Positions 43,093-53,007 of a DNA stretch of 64,000 bases are shown here, piece by piece. The position numbers and the translations under genes are program-made. The stretch is from Comamonadaceae bacterium UBA2121 (GTDB taxonomy: Bacteria > Pseudomonadota > Gammaproteobacteria > Burkholderiales > Burkholderiaceae_C): assembly GCA_002331385.1 (NCBI GenBank), contig DCYB01000012.1, positions 62,001 to 126,000 of the forward strand, in the 5' to 3' direction. The notes beneath the pieces are model-generated. The model did not search any database, was not told where the DNA came from, and was given only the letters and a program-made list of their open reading frames with translations. Within the stretch, counting starts at the first letter, position 1. Each line of letters starts with the position of its first letter.

Positions 43093-46000
43093 GCCGTATC
43101 TCCTTGAACATACCCGACCAGAGCTGTGCCTAGACAATCGAAATGAGCACCCGGCAACGTGTGCACGGATGTGGGACCCAGAACGGTTTGTCGCCATTGG
43201 TGCTCAAGAGCCGCTCCGTAATCCTGAACCAGCGGATGCCCGCCATTCGGCACAAACAGACGCACGCGTCCCAGATAGGGAGCACCCGGGCCGTGCTGAC
43301 TACCAAGAACGGAGTGACGGAAAACTTGCCACAGCGTTTCACGCTCTCCCGGCTCTGCAGCCACCCGCGTTGTTCCACCTCTTCCCGCGCTTGCAGCGTT
43401 CAACACACGCTTGCGGAGAGATTCGGTATCTTCGGGGGCCTGATCCAACACGAACGGAGGAGCGTCAAAACCCAAAGCGTGTGTGTCCAGCCCCAACGTA
43501 GCAGCAAAGCTGAAGAGCCAAAGTCGCTCATCGCTGAGCTGTTTCGGAAGCCGGTAGCTGGAGACCACATCCAGACAGCGCACGCGCACGCCCATCTGCA
43601 CGAGAGATTTGGCCAACTCCAGTGCTACAAGGCCTCCCGAGCAATAACCCAGCAGATCCACCTCACGGAACCCCTTGTCGACCACCGCCCTCGCGTACAT
43701 ATGCCCCAACGTCGTGAATAAATGCTCTGCGGGAATCGCCAGATAAGCGCTGCTGTCATGGACCGCCAGCCCCCACAGCGGCGTTGCGCCATCGAGTGCT
43801 GCAAGCAGTGGCCGGTACGGCAGCAAAACGCCCAGTCCCTCATGCACTATCAAGCGCGGCACGCCTTGCCCCGACCGCAAAGACACAAAGGGGTCAAAGC
43901 CACGCATACGCTCAAGCAACGGAACATGGGCGTGCGTGATCGAAGCACCAGGCGCTGCCGCAACATGGCGCGCAGGAATCTCTTCGCCACCTGCCAATTC
44001 CTGATTTGCCGAATCACGCAGTCGACGCGCAAGCCCCCGAGCTGACGGCTCGCTCAGCGCCCAGCGCAAAAGTCGGTCGAACGGTTGGGCTTTCGCAGCG
44101 GGCATGCGCTCACGCAGTTGGGCTATGGCCTGCGCAATCAAAAGAGAGTCGCCGCCGGCACTGAAGAAATCCTCGTTGGTACGCAAACCCGGACGCTGCA
44201 GAATATCCCGCCAAAGCGCCAGCACCAAAGCCTCTTCCTCGCACAAGCCAGTGTCCAGCTCTTCTGACGCAACGAGGTTGGTTTCTCTGCCTTCGCGCTC
44301 CTGCGAACATGGCACAGATGCATGAAGCTCGAGCGCCGTTGCGCTCAACGCCTTGCGATCCACTTTGCCATTGGCGGTGACAGGAATGGCCTGCACGACA
44401 TGCAGTTGCGCAGGCAGCATGTACCTCGGCAGTCGCCGGGCCGCAAACTCCTGGATCTGGCGCGCGTCGACATACATCGTGTTCGCAGCATGGCAGCGCG
44501 CAATCAACACGTCGTAGCCCAGAATGTCGAGCGGCGTTCCTGCGCCCGACACGCATTGGGCTGCATCACCCTCGCCGACGCTGAGCCAGTCCAACCACTG
44601 CGGTGCATGCACGAACAAGTCATGCTGCTCGACACGAGCATCGCACGGCATCTCCATCATCAGACTCTGGCTGACACTGATCTCGCTATGCTCCCGCGTG
44701 AGTTCCTGGATCACCCACCAGGCATCGTTGCGCATCAGCCTGCGAAGACCATAAAGCAAGGCTGGTGTATCGAGCGCATTGTTCAACGCTCCAGAACTCA
44801 ACACCAGATCCAAAGAGTGCGCCTCGATACCTTGGCTATCCAGTTCCGCATTCATGTCAAAACGGAAAAATCGCACCCAAGGGTAGTCGGCAAATCGTGC
44901 GCGTGCCGATGCGAGAAAGTAGCCCGATACGTCGGTGAAAAGATAGTCCACCTTCACGCCCTGCTCGACCAGCCGGGCAAGCAACGGAATCACCTCGCGA
45001 CTGGCGGCTGCTGTACCAGCCCCCAGCTCGAGAATTCGCCACGACCGCTCCCGCTGGCGCGATACGATCGCAGCAACCGCTTTTGCCATGACCCGGTGCA
45101 GCGCTCTGGCATGCAAACCCTCGCTGTACATGGCTTCAGCGATGTGGCTTGAGCCTTGCGGAAACATCAGCGATGCAGGAGCGACACGTTCGTGAAGCAA
45201 GTCATCAAGGCTCATTGCGCTTGTGCGCAGATAGTCCACGAGCGACGCAGGCCAATACTTCTCGGGTGCAGCGGAGGCAAAGGCGTTCCATGCCGCCTCA
45301 ACGGTGCTGTTGTCCATACTTGGATTCAAGCGCCAACCTCGCTCCATTGCGACGACTGAACCGTGCAATTCAAGCTGTTTAAGCCAATGGCGTAGCAAGC
45401 GCTCGTATTGCGCGGGCAATGAAAGGCGCTCGCACAATGTGGTGAAATCCAGCACTTCCTCCACGTGCCAGCCGCAGGCATCCACCAACCAATGCAGCAC
45501 CGACGTCCAGCTTGCATCATCAAGCAAACGCACTGCAACACGCAGCGTGTGTGGATCGCCCCAATCCACATCGAGACCTTTGCGCGCTTGCGCGCATACT
45601 TGGTTCAGAGCCTCTTGGATTCCCGTAGACGCGGCCTCCGGGACCAGCGAGACAAAGCTCACCAAGGTGCGGGCGTGCGCCTCACCAATCGCCACACTGG
45701 CAGCCTGCCGAACATCGGGGTGTTCACCCAATGCCGCATCCACTTCTGCAAGCTCGATTCGATGGCCCCGGATCTTGACCTGATCGTCCTCGCGCCCCAG
45801 AAATTCGATGCTGCCATCTGACAGATAGCGCCCCATATCTCCCGTGCGGTACAGACGCCTTCCGTCCGGATGCACGATGAAGCGTTCTGCCGTGCGCTGC
45901 ACATCGCCCGCATATCCCAACGCCAATCCGACTCCGCCAATGTGGATTTCACCGCGCACGCCCTTTGGGCAATCACGGGCACGGGTATCCAGCACATGCA

Positions 46001-48539
46001 TGCTTTGCCCACGCAACGCCCGACCATACGGAACGCTCGGCAAAGTCAAATGCTGTGACGCTATCGGTTGTTCAATGGACCAGATCGAGGCTTCCGTTGC
46101 GCCACCCAAGCTGAACATGCGGCTGTGCGGCCACCGCCTTTGCCAACGCGCAGCCAGACTGGGTGCGATCCAGTCGCCGGACCACATCACACAGCGCGGA
46201 GCCTCTATATCAAACGTCGGTTCGGTGTCCAGATAGTCGATGAGCATCTGCGCCTGCGCGGGAACCGAGTTCCATATGGTGATGTCGTAGTCCCGCATCA
46301 ATTGCGCCCAATGCGAGGGGTCTGCTCCACGTGCCGGATCAGGAAGCACGACCTGAGCCCCTGCCGCCGTTGCGCCAAAGAGGTCGTAGACCGAGAGGTC
46401 GAAGCTCAACTCCGCCAATCCCAACAACCGGTCTTGCGGGCCTACCGAATAGCGCTCGTTGATGTCATGCAGCGTGTTGCTCACTGCGGCATGACTGAGC
46501 ATCACACCTTTGGGTATGCCCGTTGAACCCGAGGTGTAGATCACGTACGCAAGATCTTGCGGTTGCACGGAATGAGGCGCTTGCGGTGGCCAATCAGTCA
46601 CGGGGACCAGCGTGTCCAGCAATATGCGTGGACATTGCATCGCCATACCCTCGGCGATATCACGTTCAAGGCAGACGAGGGCAGCAACGTCCGCGCTGGC
46701 GAGGATGGTCTGGCGACGCAGCTGCGGCTGGCGAATGTCTACGGGCACGTAGGCCGCCCCCGCTTCGATGATTCCAACCACGGCCGCCAACTGCCATGCA
46801 CTTTTTGGCAGCATCACCGCCACCTTGCGCCCTGCTCCCACCTCGAGTTCCGACAAAGCACGTCGCAAAGCGCCTGCCCACTGGACAATGCTGCGAAAAC
46901 TGTGGCTCCCTTGGGAGTCGTGAATCACCATCGCATCCGGAGTAGCCAGCGCACGCTCAGCGAATCCGCTGGCAATGCTTCGAGCCGTATCCGGCAGCGC
47001 CGTGGGCTCCGCTCCAAGCCCATGCGCCGCGAGCGGGTGATTCGGAGTTGTCCAATCGGAAGGATTCACCGACAGATGCCGCAACAATTCCACATAGGCA
47101 TCGAACATCGCCTCCGGTTGCGCATCCGGAAACACGCCCTCACGTACATCCCAACCAATTTCCAATCCGCCAAACTGGTCCGTCACCTGGCAATCGAGCC
47201 ATACCTGCGGCGTCTGACTCACCATGTATTGCGGCGCTGAAAGCGACTGCGCCGCCGAACCCAGCAGACGCTGAAGACTTCCGATTCCGCTGGTGAACAC
47301 GACTGGCATGAGGTCGGCGCCGCGCCCACGTATCCGCGCCAGTTCACGCAGCACATCTACGCCACTGAACGCGCCGTGATCCAGATCGTCGAACATCTGC
47401 TCGCCAATACGCCTCGCCCTCTGCACGAAACTCTCTCCTTCACGCACATCCACAGCCAACAGGCTGAGGCGGGTGAAATCGCCCAACACCTGAGCCAGCT
47501 CGGGATGCAACGCCACCGGACGATCGAGCACCGTAAGATTGAGACAGAACGCCGGGCTCTGGCTCCATCGCCCTATCGTCTCGGCGAACGCCGCCAATGC
47601 CACGCCTGCTGCACTCAGGCCGTGTTGGCCCGCCTGCATTTGAATGGCTTGCCATTCGACTCTCCCAAGACGGGCATGCAAATGATGGAATCTCCTGCTC
47701 GCAGTATCTGGTTGGCCTTTCAAAGGCAGATCGGGGCGCGCGGGTAACTCGTCGAGCCGTGCGAGCCACCAATCGCGATCACGCTTTGCCGATACAGCAT
47801 GGTGCTGTTCCTGCGACTGCAGTACATAGTCGCGAAAGGTTGCATTCAAGGCGGGTGGTTGCCAATGCGGCTGCTGCACACGCTGGCGCCACTCGCTCAG
47901 CAAGAGTTGCAAGCTCGCATAGTCGATCATCGTGAAATCGACCGAGCAGTGCAGCACCGTGTGGTCGTCAGCCAAGGTGAACTCCGGTTGCAGCACCGGC
48001 CATGCATCAAGTGCACGACATTCGTGGTCCAGCCGGGAGCGCACCTGTTCCAGATGCTGCACCAACAGCCCGCCCCCCTTCCCCCGCAAGTCGTGTACCG
48101 TCAACGACTGCCATGGCACATGAGGAAGCACCCGCTGCCAAGCGCTTTCTTCGATCACCGCGCGCAACATGGGATGGTGCAGCACCAGTGCATTCCAGGC
48201 CCGCTCCAGCGCATGAATATCGGCATGGGCGGGCCACCGGTATTCCGCATACAGGTGACAGGCGTTGCCACCATAGTCAAACGCTGTATTGCGCCCCAGC
48301 ACATACGCGGCCTGTACAGGCGTGAGAGCAAAGCGGACATGCGCCGACTCAGGGGTAGCGCGCCAGGCGGTTCCAAGCGCACTCAGATGCGCCTGCAATG
48401 CCTCACGCCGCTCGCGCAATTGGTTCAGCAACGTATCGTCCAAGCCACCAGCAGGCCCTCTGAATCGCACTTGACCTTGTTCACTCCACAACTGGATCAC
48501 GCTGGCACGACAGCGCTCCAGGAGATCCTCGACGCTCAT
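43089..48539 (-). CDS. pchF: Pyochelin-type NRPS PchF (Cy-A-MT-PCP-TE)
   Basis: 1816 residues; P. aeruginosa PchF has 1809. Cyclisation domain about 65-500 with D201-x4-D206. Adenylation domain about 515-960 with YVIYTSGSTGIPKG; the pocket residues D714, L715, Y718, N757, M785, S787 fit a cysteine code. N-methyltransferase inserted at about 1000-1380 with an intact SAM motif ILELGAGTAA. Adenylation tail ANGKVDRKAL, carrier Ser1465 (AGGDSLL), thioesterase about 1535-1816 whose elbow is GYCSG (Cys1633 in place of Ser). It adds, cyclises and methylates the second cysteine and releases the product. Confidence 0.94.
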   Translation of the reverse strand: MSVEDLLERCRASVIQLWSEQGQVRFRGPAGGLDDTLLNQLRERREALQAHLSALGTAWRATPESAHVRFALTPVQAAYVLGRNTAFDYGGNACHLYAEYRWPAHADIHALERAWNALVLHHPMLRAVIEESAWQRVLPHVPWQSLTVHDLRGKGGGLLVQHLEQVRSRLDHECRALDAWPVLQPEFTLADDHTVLHCSVDFTMIDYASLQLLLSEWRQRVQQPHWQPPALNATFRDYVLQSQEQHHAVSAKRDRDWWLARLDELPARPDLPLKGQPDTASRRFHHLHARLGRVEWQAIQMQAGQHGLSAAGVALAAFAETIGRWSQSPAFCLNLTVLDRPVALHPELAQVLGDFTRLSLLAVDVREGESFVQRARRIGEQMFDDLDHGAFSGVDVLRELARIRGRGADLMPVVFTSGIGSLQRLLGSAAQSLSAPQYMVSQTPQVWLDCQVTDQFGGLEIGWDVREGVFPDAQPEAMFDAYVELLRHLSVNPSDWTTPNHPLAAHGLGAEPTALPDTARSIASGFAERALATPDAMVIHDSQGSHSFRSIVQWAGALRRALSELEVGAGRKVAVMLPKSAWQLAAVVGIIEAGAAYVPVDIRQPQLRRQTILASADVAALVCLERDIAEGMAMQCPRILLDTLVPVTDWPPQAPHSVQPQDLAYVIYTSGSTGIPKGVMLSHAAVSNTLHDINERYSVGPQDRLLGLAELSFDLSVYDLFGATAAGAQVVLPDPARGADPSHWAQLMRDYDITIWNSVPAQAQMLIDYLDTEPTFDIEAPRCVMWSGDWIAPSLAARWQRRWPHSRMFSLGGATEASIWSIEQPIASQHLTLPSVPYGRALRGQSMHVLDTRARDCPKGVRGEIHIGGVGLALGYAGDVQRTAERFIVHPDGRRLYRTGDMGRYLSDGSIEFLGREDDQVKIRGHRIELAEVDAALGEHPDVRQAASVAIGEAHARTLVSFVSLVPEAASTGIQEALNQVCAQARKGLDVDWGDPHTLRVAVRLLDDASWTSVLHWLVDACGWHVEEVLDFTTLCERLSLPAQYERLLRHWLKQLELHGSVVAMERGWRLNPSMDNSTVEAAWNAFASAAPEKYWPASLVDYLRTSAMSLDDLLHERVAPASLMFPQGSSHIAEAMYSEGLHARALHRVMAKAVAAIVSRQRERSWRILELGAGTAAASREVIPLLARLVEQGVKVDYLFTDVSGYFLASARARFADYPWVRFFRFDMNAELDSQGIEAHSLDLVLSSGALNNALDTPALLYGLRRLMRNDAWWVIQELTREHSEISVSQSLMMEMPCDARVEQHDLFVHAPQWLDWLSVGEGDAAQCVSGAGTPLDILGYDVLIARCHAANTMYVDARQIQEFAARRLPRYMLPAQLHVVQAIPVTANGKVDRKALSATALELHASVPCSQEREGRETNLVASEELDTGLCEEEALVLALWRDILQRPGLRTNEDFFSAGGDSLLIAQAIAQLRERMPAAKAQPFDRLLRWALSEPSARGLARRLRDSANQELAGGEEIPARHVAAAPGASITHAHVPLLERMRGFDPFVSLRSGQGVPRLIVHEGLGVLLPYRPLLAALDGATPLWGLAVHDSSAYLAIPAEHLFTTLGHMYARAVVDKGFREVDLLGYCSGGLVALELAKSLVQMGVRVRCLDVVSSYRLPKQLSDERLWLFSFAATLGLDTHALGFDAPPFVLDQAPEDTESLRKRVLNAASAGRGGTTRVAAEPGERETLWQVFRHSVLGSQHGPGAPYLGRVRLFVPNGGHPLVQDYGAALEHQWRQTVLGPTSVHTLPGAHFDCLGTALVGYVQGDTA

Positions 48540-51500
48540 AGAACGCCCTCCTGCATCGCCACTGACTGGCGTGAAGACATCGCGTCGTTCAGCAATTGGC
48601 TCATGCCCGCCAGCGTCGGATTGCGGTAGAACTCAGCCATCCCCATCGGAACGCCGAACCGCTCGCGCACACAGACCAGCAAGCGTGTAGCAAGAAGGCT
48701 GTCACCACCCACACTGAAGAAATTCGCGTCAACAGAGCCGACAGGCCTTCCAAGAAACTCTTCCCAACAAGCCGCCAATTCCACTTCATTGCCCTGCAAA
48801 GGAACAGATTGCACCGGCGCATCCACCGTCTGGCTCAAGCATCGGTTCATAGTGGCAGCCAGCCGTTGTCTGTCCACCTTGCCATTGGCATTCAGGGGGA
48901 AAGCGCTGCGAACCCAGATATGCTCGGGTCGCATGGCTTGTGGCAAACGTTCTCGCACCACGTCCTGCAACGTGCCGATGTCGCGCATTGACCATGACGC
49001 TTGCGCATGGAGCAACGTCATGCGCTCACTCCGCCACCGGCAGCGGCACTCGAATCCTTCCGCTCGCAACCCGCTTTCGATTGTCTCCAGCGCAAAGAGA
49101 CAGGGTTGATCCGCCTGCAACAAGGCTGCGCCCAGTTGTTCCAGTGCAGACGTCTGCATCAGATCTGCCAACATCAATCGTCCTTGTTGACGCAGCAAGA
49201 TGCGAGCCCATCGCACGCTATCAAAGTCATCGGTATTTCCATGCAACGATGCGAAGCTGATGACAACATCGAATTGCCCCGCATCGCCGACGTGCAGCAA
49301 ACCGTCATCCACTATCCTGTACGCCAAAGCAGCGCCAAAGTGCTCCTGCGCGGCATGGAGCAATCCACTGCTGCGCTCGAACAGTGTGATGTGCGCGCCC
49401 TCCGTCAACGCGGACTGCACAAGCCCATCAAGCCACAGCCCCACGCCCGTATCGAGTACCGCCACGCGAAGGGCACTTGTCTGGCTTTGGGACATGGCTG
49501 AAATTTCCTCGATCATCAATTCGAGGATTCGGCGACCTTCCGGCAAACGCGCGGCCACGCTCTGCGGCGCAAGACGCGCATCAAGCAAGATGTCTGCGGC
49601 ACTCCACTCTTCCCGCCGCAGCACGTCATGCAAAGCCTCCGTGGTCGATGTGACCACCGACTCACTCCATTGCAGGCAGGAAAGTGCTTCGCGCAACGAA
49701 AGGACTGGCACACCGCTTGAGGACTCCGTCTCACCAAGCCATCGTTGCCAGCGCTGAGCGAGCGGCGGGGCAATGGAAATGCCCGAGGCAAACAAATGCG
49801 TCAACACGTGGCGCGTAAATGCGATCTCCGCGCTCTCCCAATGCTCGTGAGGCTCTATATCAGCTAAAGGGTGAACTGACTCATCTGCAGGGGCTCCACG
49901 CAACGTGATCGTTGCTGCCAATGCATGCGCATGTGCGCCGGACTGTTTCCCAAGAATCACGGCGCATGCATTCTCCACAGCTTCATGCGCGCATAGCGCC
50001 GCCTCGACTTCCCCAAGTTCAATGCGCTGACCACGCAGCTTGATCTGTTGATCAGCACGACCGAGAAACTCTATCGTGCCATCGCTCCAAAAGCGCCCCC
50101 GATCGCCGGTGCGATACCAACGCCCTTGCGGATCGCTGACAAAACGCTGCGCCGTCAACTCCGGTGCATTGCGGTAACCGCGCGCAAGACTTGCCCCACC
50201 GATCCACAACTCTCCAGCCACGTGATCAGGCACGTCGTATCCGCATGCATCGACCACGCGATAGACCTGCCCCTGCAATGCCCGACCGTAAGGAATCGAC
50301 CGCCAATGGGCCGGTACCTCTTGCACCTCCTGCAGGTTTGACCAGATACCTGCCTCCGTCGCCCCTCCCATCACCATAAGGCGACACGCCGCTTCCACGC
50401 GTCGTCTCAATCGTCGTGGAAGATCCAGCGCCACCCAATCACCCGATAGAAGTACGGCGCGCAAACTCCGAAGACTTCCCTGGGAAGACGGCAGGCTGAG
50501 CAGCATCTCCAGTAACGCGGGAGCGGAGTTCCACAATGTCACACCAAGCCGCCCGATACTCTCGTTCCAGGCGGCCGCGTCACGCGTATGCTCCGGCGTA
50601 ACCAGCACCAGGCTCGCCCCGGAACCCAGTACGCCAAATACGTCAAACACCGAAAGGTCAAAGTCCAGAGCCGAAACCGCCAGCACGCGGTCTTCAGGGC
50701 CCACGTGCAGAATTTCGCGCACCGCGGCCAGCGTGTTCATCGCTGCTGCATGACTTACTTCCACCCCTTTGGGAACCCCGGTGGAACCCGAGGTATAGAT
50801 CACATAGGCGCTATTGCGCGCATTGCCGGGTACAGGCGCCCGTATCGGCTCTGCTTGCGCCAGTTCGTGCACATCCCACCTTGGAGGATCGCTTTGCGGC
50901 TCATGCTGCAAGGCAATCACCGCGCGAATGCCCGCAGATTGCTCGATCAACCGGCGACGCACAGGCGGTTGATCCACATCGACAGGCACATAGCAGGCAC
51001 CGAGTGCCAGCACCGCATGGACCGCAGCGATCTGCTCAACCCCACGAGGCAGACTCACCTCCACAGCGTACCCGAAGACAATGCCCAGCCTGCGCAACCC
51101 TGCGGCGATGCGCAATGCGAGCGTCGCCAATTCACCCCGGCTTACCATCCGCTCATCGAGCCACAGTGCAGACCCTTGCGGCTCCTTGTTCGCCCAAGCA
51201 AAAAAGTCTTCATGCAAGCACCGCGAATTGGCTCGCGCAAGCGCAGCATTGCTTTCCTTCCTGCGCGCGGATTGGTCCCACGCCACGGGTAGATACAAAG
51301 GAGACGCCCAGTCGCCGTCACACAACCGCTGTACCAACTCCACGTAGGCCGAAAACATGGCGTCGAGCATCCCCCCGGGAAACAACCCCTGCACACTATC
51401 CCACGCCAGCAGAATGCCGTTTTCAACCCGATAGAGCTGGTGATCCAGCCACACTTGGGGCGTTTGCGAAAGCATGTCGTGCAAATCGCCGAAGACGCTG

Positions 51501-52879
51501 CGAAATGCTTCGGGAACAAAGCTCTCGCGCCCGAGATTGCAGGAGAAGACGACCGGTGCACTGCGCTGCAGTCCACGCCGCCGTGCCTCGCGCAGCACTT
51601 CGAGTGCCGGGAAGGCCGCGTGCCCGATCGCCGCGTGCAGAGAATGCTGAAACCGAGCCACCGCGCTAGAGAACGGCGCGCCATGCTCCATCTGACATTC
51701 GAGCAATAGCAACGTGGTGAAGTCTGCGATCACATTGGCAATCTGCGGATCACCGTCGTGGCGATCGAACAATGGAACGTTCAATAGAAATCTCTGCTCA
51801 CCACTCCAACGAGCCAACACGATGGCAAACGCACATCCGAATATGCTCGCAAGCGTGACGCCGTGCAGCGCAGCCAATGCCTGAAGACGATCGCTCTCCA
51901 CTTGGCTCAACAAGAAAGCCTGTCGCCGCCATTGCTGTTGCGTGATGTCTCTAGGCGCACAGGCAAGGGGCAGTTGCGGTGCATCGGGCAAGTCTTCCAA
52001 TCGCTTCAGCCAATGCTGCCTGGCCGCTTCCTCAGCCTCCTCGCGCTGCATCTTGCGTCGTGCCAGATACTCCGCAAAATGCAACACTGGTGGTGATGGC
52101 ATCGTCAGCGAATCAACGTAGGCACGTCCCAATTCCTTCAGCAAAAGACGCAGACTTTCCACGTCAAGTGCCAGCAAGTCGACGCTCAGCCAAACGCGAT
52201 CCTCTCCGTCCGGCATCTGCGCAATACCCAAAAGAAAGACTTGTCCCCGCTCCACCGCCAGACACTCATGCGAGCGATATCGACTCAGTGCCTCCCACGC
52301 TTGCCGTGCGTCGAGCGTACTCCATTGGCGCCAATCATCATGCTGGCAACAGGATAAGAGCGGATCATCGAGAATCTGCTGCATCCCATCTGCAAATCGT
52401 GCTCTCAGCATGGGGTGCCGCATTCGCACACAATGCGCTGCCGCAGCCAGTCGCTCGGGATCTATGCGAGAGGTGCGGAACTCCAGGAATGCATGGCAAC
52501 TGATATTGCCCAGCACTTCACTCTTTGCACGCCCAAGCCAATACGCCTGCTGCACCGGCGTCAGCTCGAACGGCTCATTCAACGCCATTGACATAGCCGG
52601 TGCAAGCGTTGGCTCCTGATGAACAGGCAAGTCCGCCAACAAATCCAGCCAGGCACCGAGCGTGGGCCGCCGTGCCAGAACAGGGAATTCAAGCACCGCT
52701 CCCCTGGCTCGCAGCCGCTCCTGCAAAAACATGAGCCGTATGGAATCGAGACCGCAGCCGAGCAGATCATCCTCGTCTGAAAGCGTGCGAATTTCTCCCT
52801 CGGACTCTTGCAGCAACTGCGTCAACTGCTCCACGAACCAGTCGCGCCACTGCGAGCGCGAGTCCACCAATACATCCAT
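48536..52879 (-). CDS. pchE: Pyochelin-type NRPS PchE (ArCP-Cy-A-E-PCP)
   Basis: 1447 residues from the ATG at 52879 (GGGGG 7 bases upstream; the TTG at 52894 is less likely); PchE has 1438. Aryl carrier with Ser46 (GCGLDSIRL), cyclisation domain about 100-535 with D234-x4-D239, adenylation domain about 545-965 with YVIYTSGSTGVPKG and pocket D741, L742, F745, N784, L810, S812, a cysteine code. A 300-residue methyltransferase-like insert (about 995-1295) has a degraded SAM motif (VLDTGVGLWL), as in the PchE epimerase. Carrier Ser1394. It loads salicylate, condenses and cyclises the first cysteine. Confidence 0.93.
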   Translation of the reverse strand: MDVLVDSRSQWRDWFVEQLTQLLQESEGEIRTLSDEDDLLGCGLDSIRLMFLQERLRARGAVLEFPVLARRPTLGAWLDLLADLPVHQEPTLAPAMSMALNEPFELTPVQQAYWLGRAKSEVLGNISCHAFLEFRTSRIDPERLAAAAHCVRMRHPMLRARFADGMQQILDDPLLSCCQHDDWRQWSTLDARQAWEALSRYRSHECLAVERGQVFLLGIAQMPDGEDRVWLSVDLLALDVESLRLLLKELGRAYVDSLTMPSPPVLHFAEYLARRKMQREEAEEAARQHWLKRLEDLPDAPQLPLACAPRDITQQQWRRQAFLLSQVESDRLQALAALHGVTLASIFGCAFAIVLARWSGEQRFLLNVPLFDRHDGDPQIANVIADFTTLLLLECQMEHGAPFSSAVARFQHSLHAAIGHAAFPALEVLREARRRGLQRSAPVVFSCNLGRESFVPEAFRSVFGDLHDMLSQTPQVWLDHQLYRVENGILLAWDSVQGLFPGGMLDAMFSAYVELVQRLCDGDWASPLYLPVAWDQSARRKESNAALARANSRCLHEDFFAWANKEPQGSALWLDERMVSRGELATLALRIAAGLRRLGIVFGYAVEVSLPRGVEQIAAVHAVLALGACYVPVDVDQPPVRRRLIEQSAGIRAVIALQHEPQSDPPRWDVHELAQAEPIRAPVPGNARNSAYVIYTSGSTGVPKGVEVSHAAAMNTLAAVREILHVGPEDRVLAVSALDFDLSVFDVFGVLGSGASLVLVTPEHTRDAAAWNESIGRLGVTLWNSAPALLEMLLSLPSSQGSLRSLRAVLLSGDWVALDLPRRLRRRVEAACRLMVMGGATEAGIWSNLQEVQEVPAHWRSIPYGRALQGQVYRVVDACGYDVPDHVAGELWIGGASLARGYRNAPELTAQRFVSDPQGRWYRTGDRGRFWSDGTIEFLGRADQQIKLRGQRIELGEVEAALCAHEAVENACAVILGKQSGAHAHALAATITLRGAPADESVHPLADIEPHEHWESAEIAFTRHVLTHLFASGISIAPPLAQRWQRWLGETESSSGVPVLSLREALSCLQWSESVVTSTTEALHDVLRREEWSAADILLDARLAPQSVAARLPEGRRILELMIEEISAMSQSQTSALRVAVLDTGVGLWLDGLVQSALTEGAHITLFERSSGLLHAAQEHFGAALAYRIVDDGLLHVGDAGQFDVVISFASLHGNTDDFDSVRWARILLRQQGRLMLADLMQTSALEQLGAALLQADQPCLFALETIESGLRAEGFECRCRWRSERMTLLHAQASWSMRDIGTLQDVVRERLPQAMRPEHIWVRSAFPLNANGKVDRQRLAATMNRCLSQTVDAPVQSVPLQGNEVELAACWEEFLGRPVGSVDANFFSVGGDSLLATRLLVCVRERFGVPMGMAEFYRNPTLAGMSQLLNDAMSSRQSVAMQEGVL

Positions 52880-52910
52880 GAAAGCCCCCAACAAAGGAAT
52901 CCACTCAATT

Positions 52911-52929
52911 GAGAATAAAAAGCATTTTC
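52911..52929. promoter_or_regulatory. Fur box of the pchEFGHI operon
   Basis: GAGAATAAAAAGCATTTTC agrees with the 19-bp Fur consensus at 14 positions and is 32 bases upstream of the pchE ATG. Confidence 0.72.
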
Positions 52930-52958
52930 ATTGAATGATTTGAAATCTCGGCGTTCAT

Positions 52959-52981
52959 GCTTTCGGTGGCGGCACTATTTC
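52959..52981 (-). promoter_or_regulatory. Putative PchR box of pchE
   Basis: Minus strand GAAATAGTGCCGCCACCGAA followed by AGC, nearly identical to the element before fptA and similar to the one before pchD. It sits 29 bases upstream of the Fur box and 27 bases downstream of the pchR stop. Identity with the PchR target is inferred. Confidence 0.68.
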
Positions 52982-53007
52982 TTTGGATTCGCTGGCATGT
53001 CCGCGTC

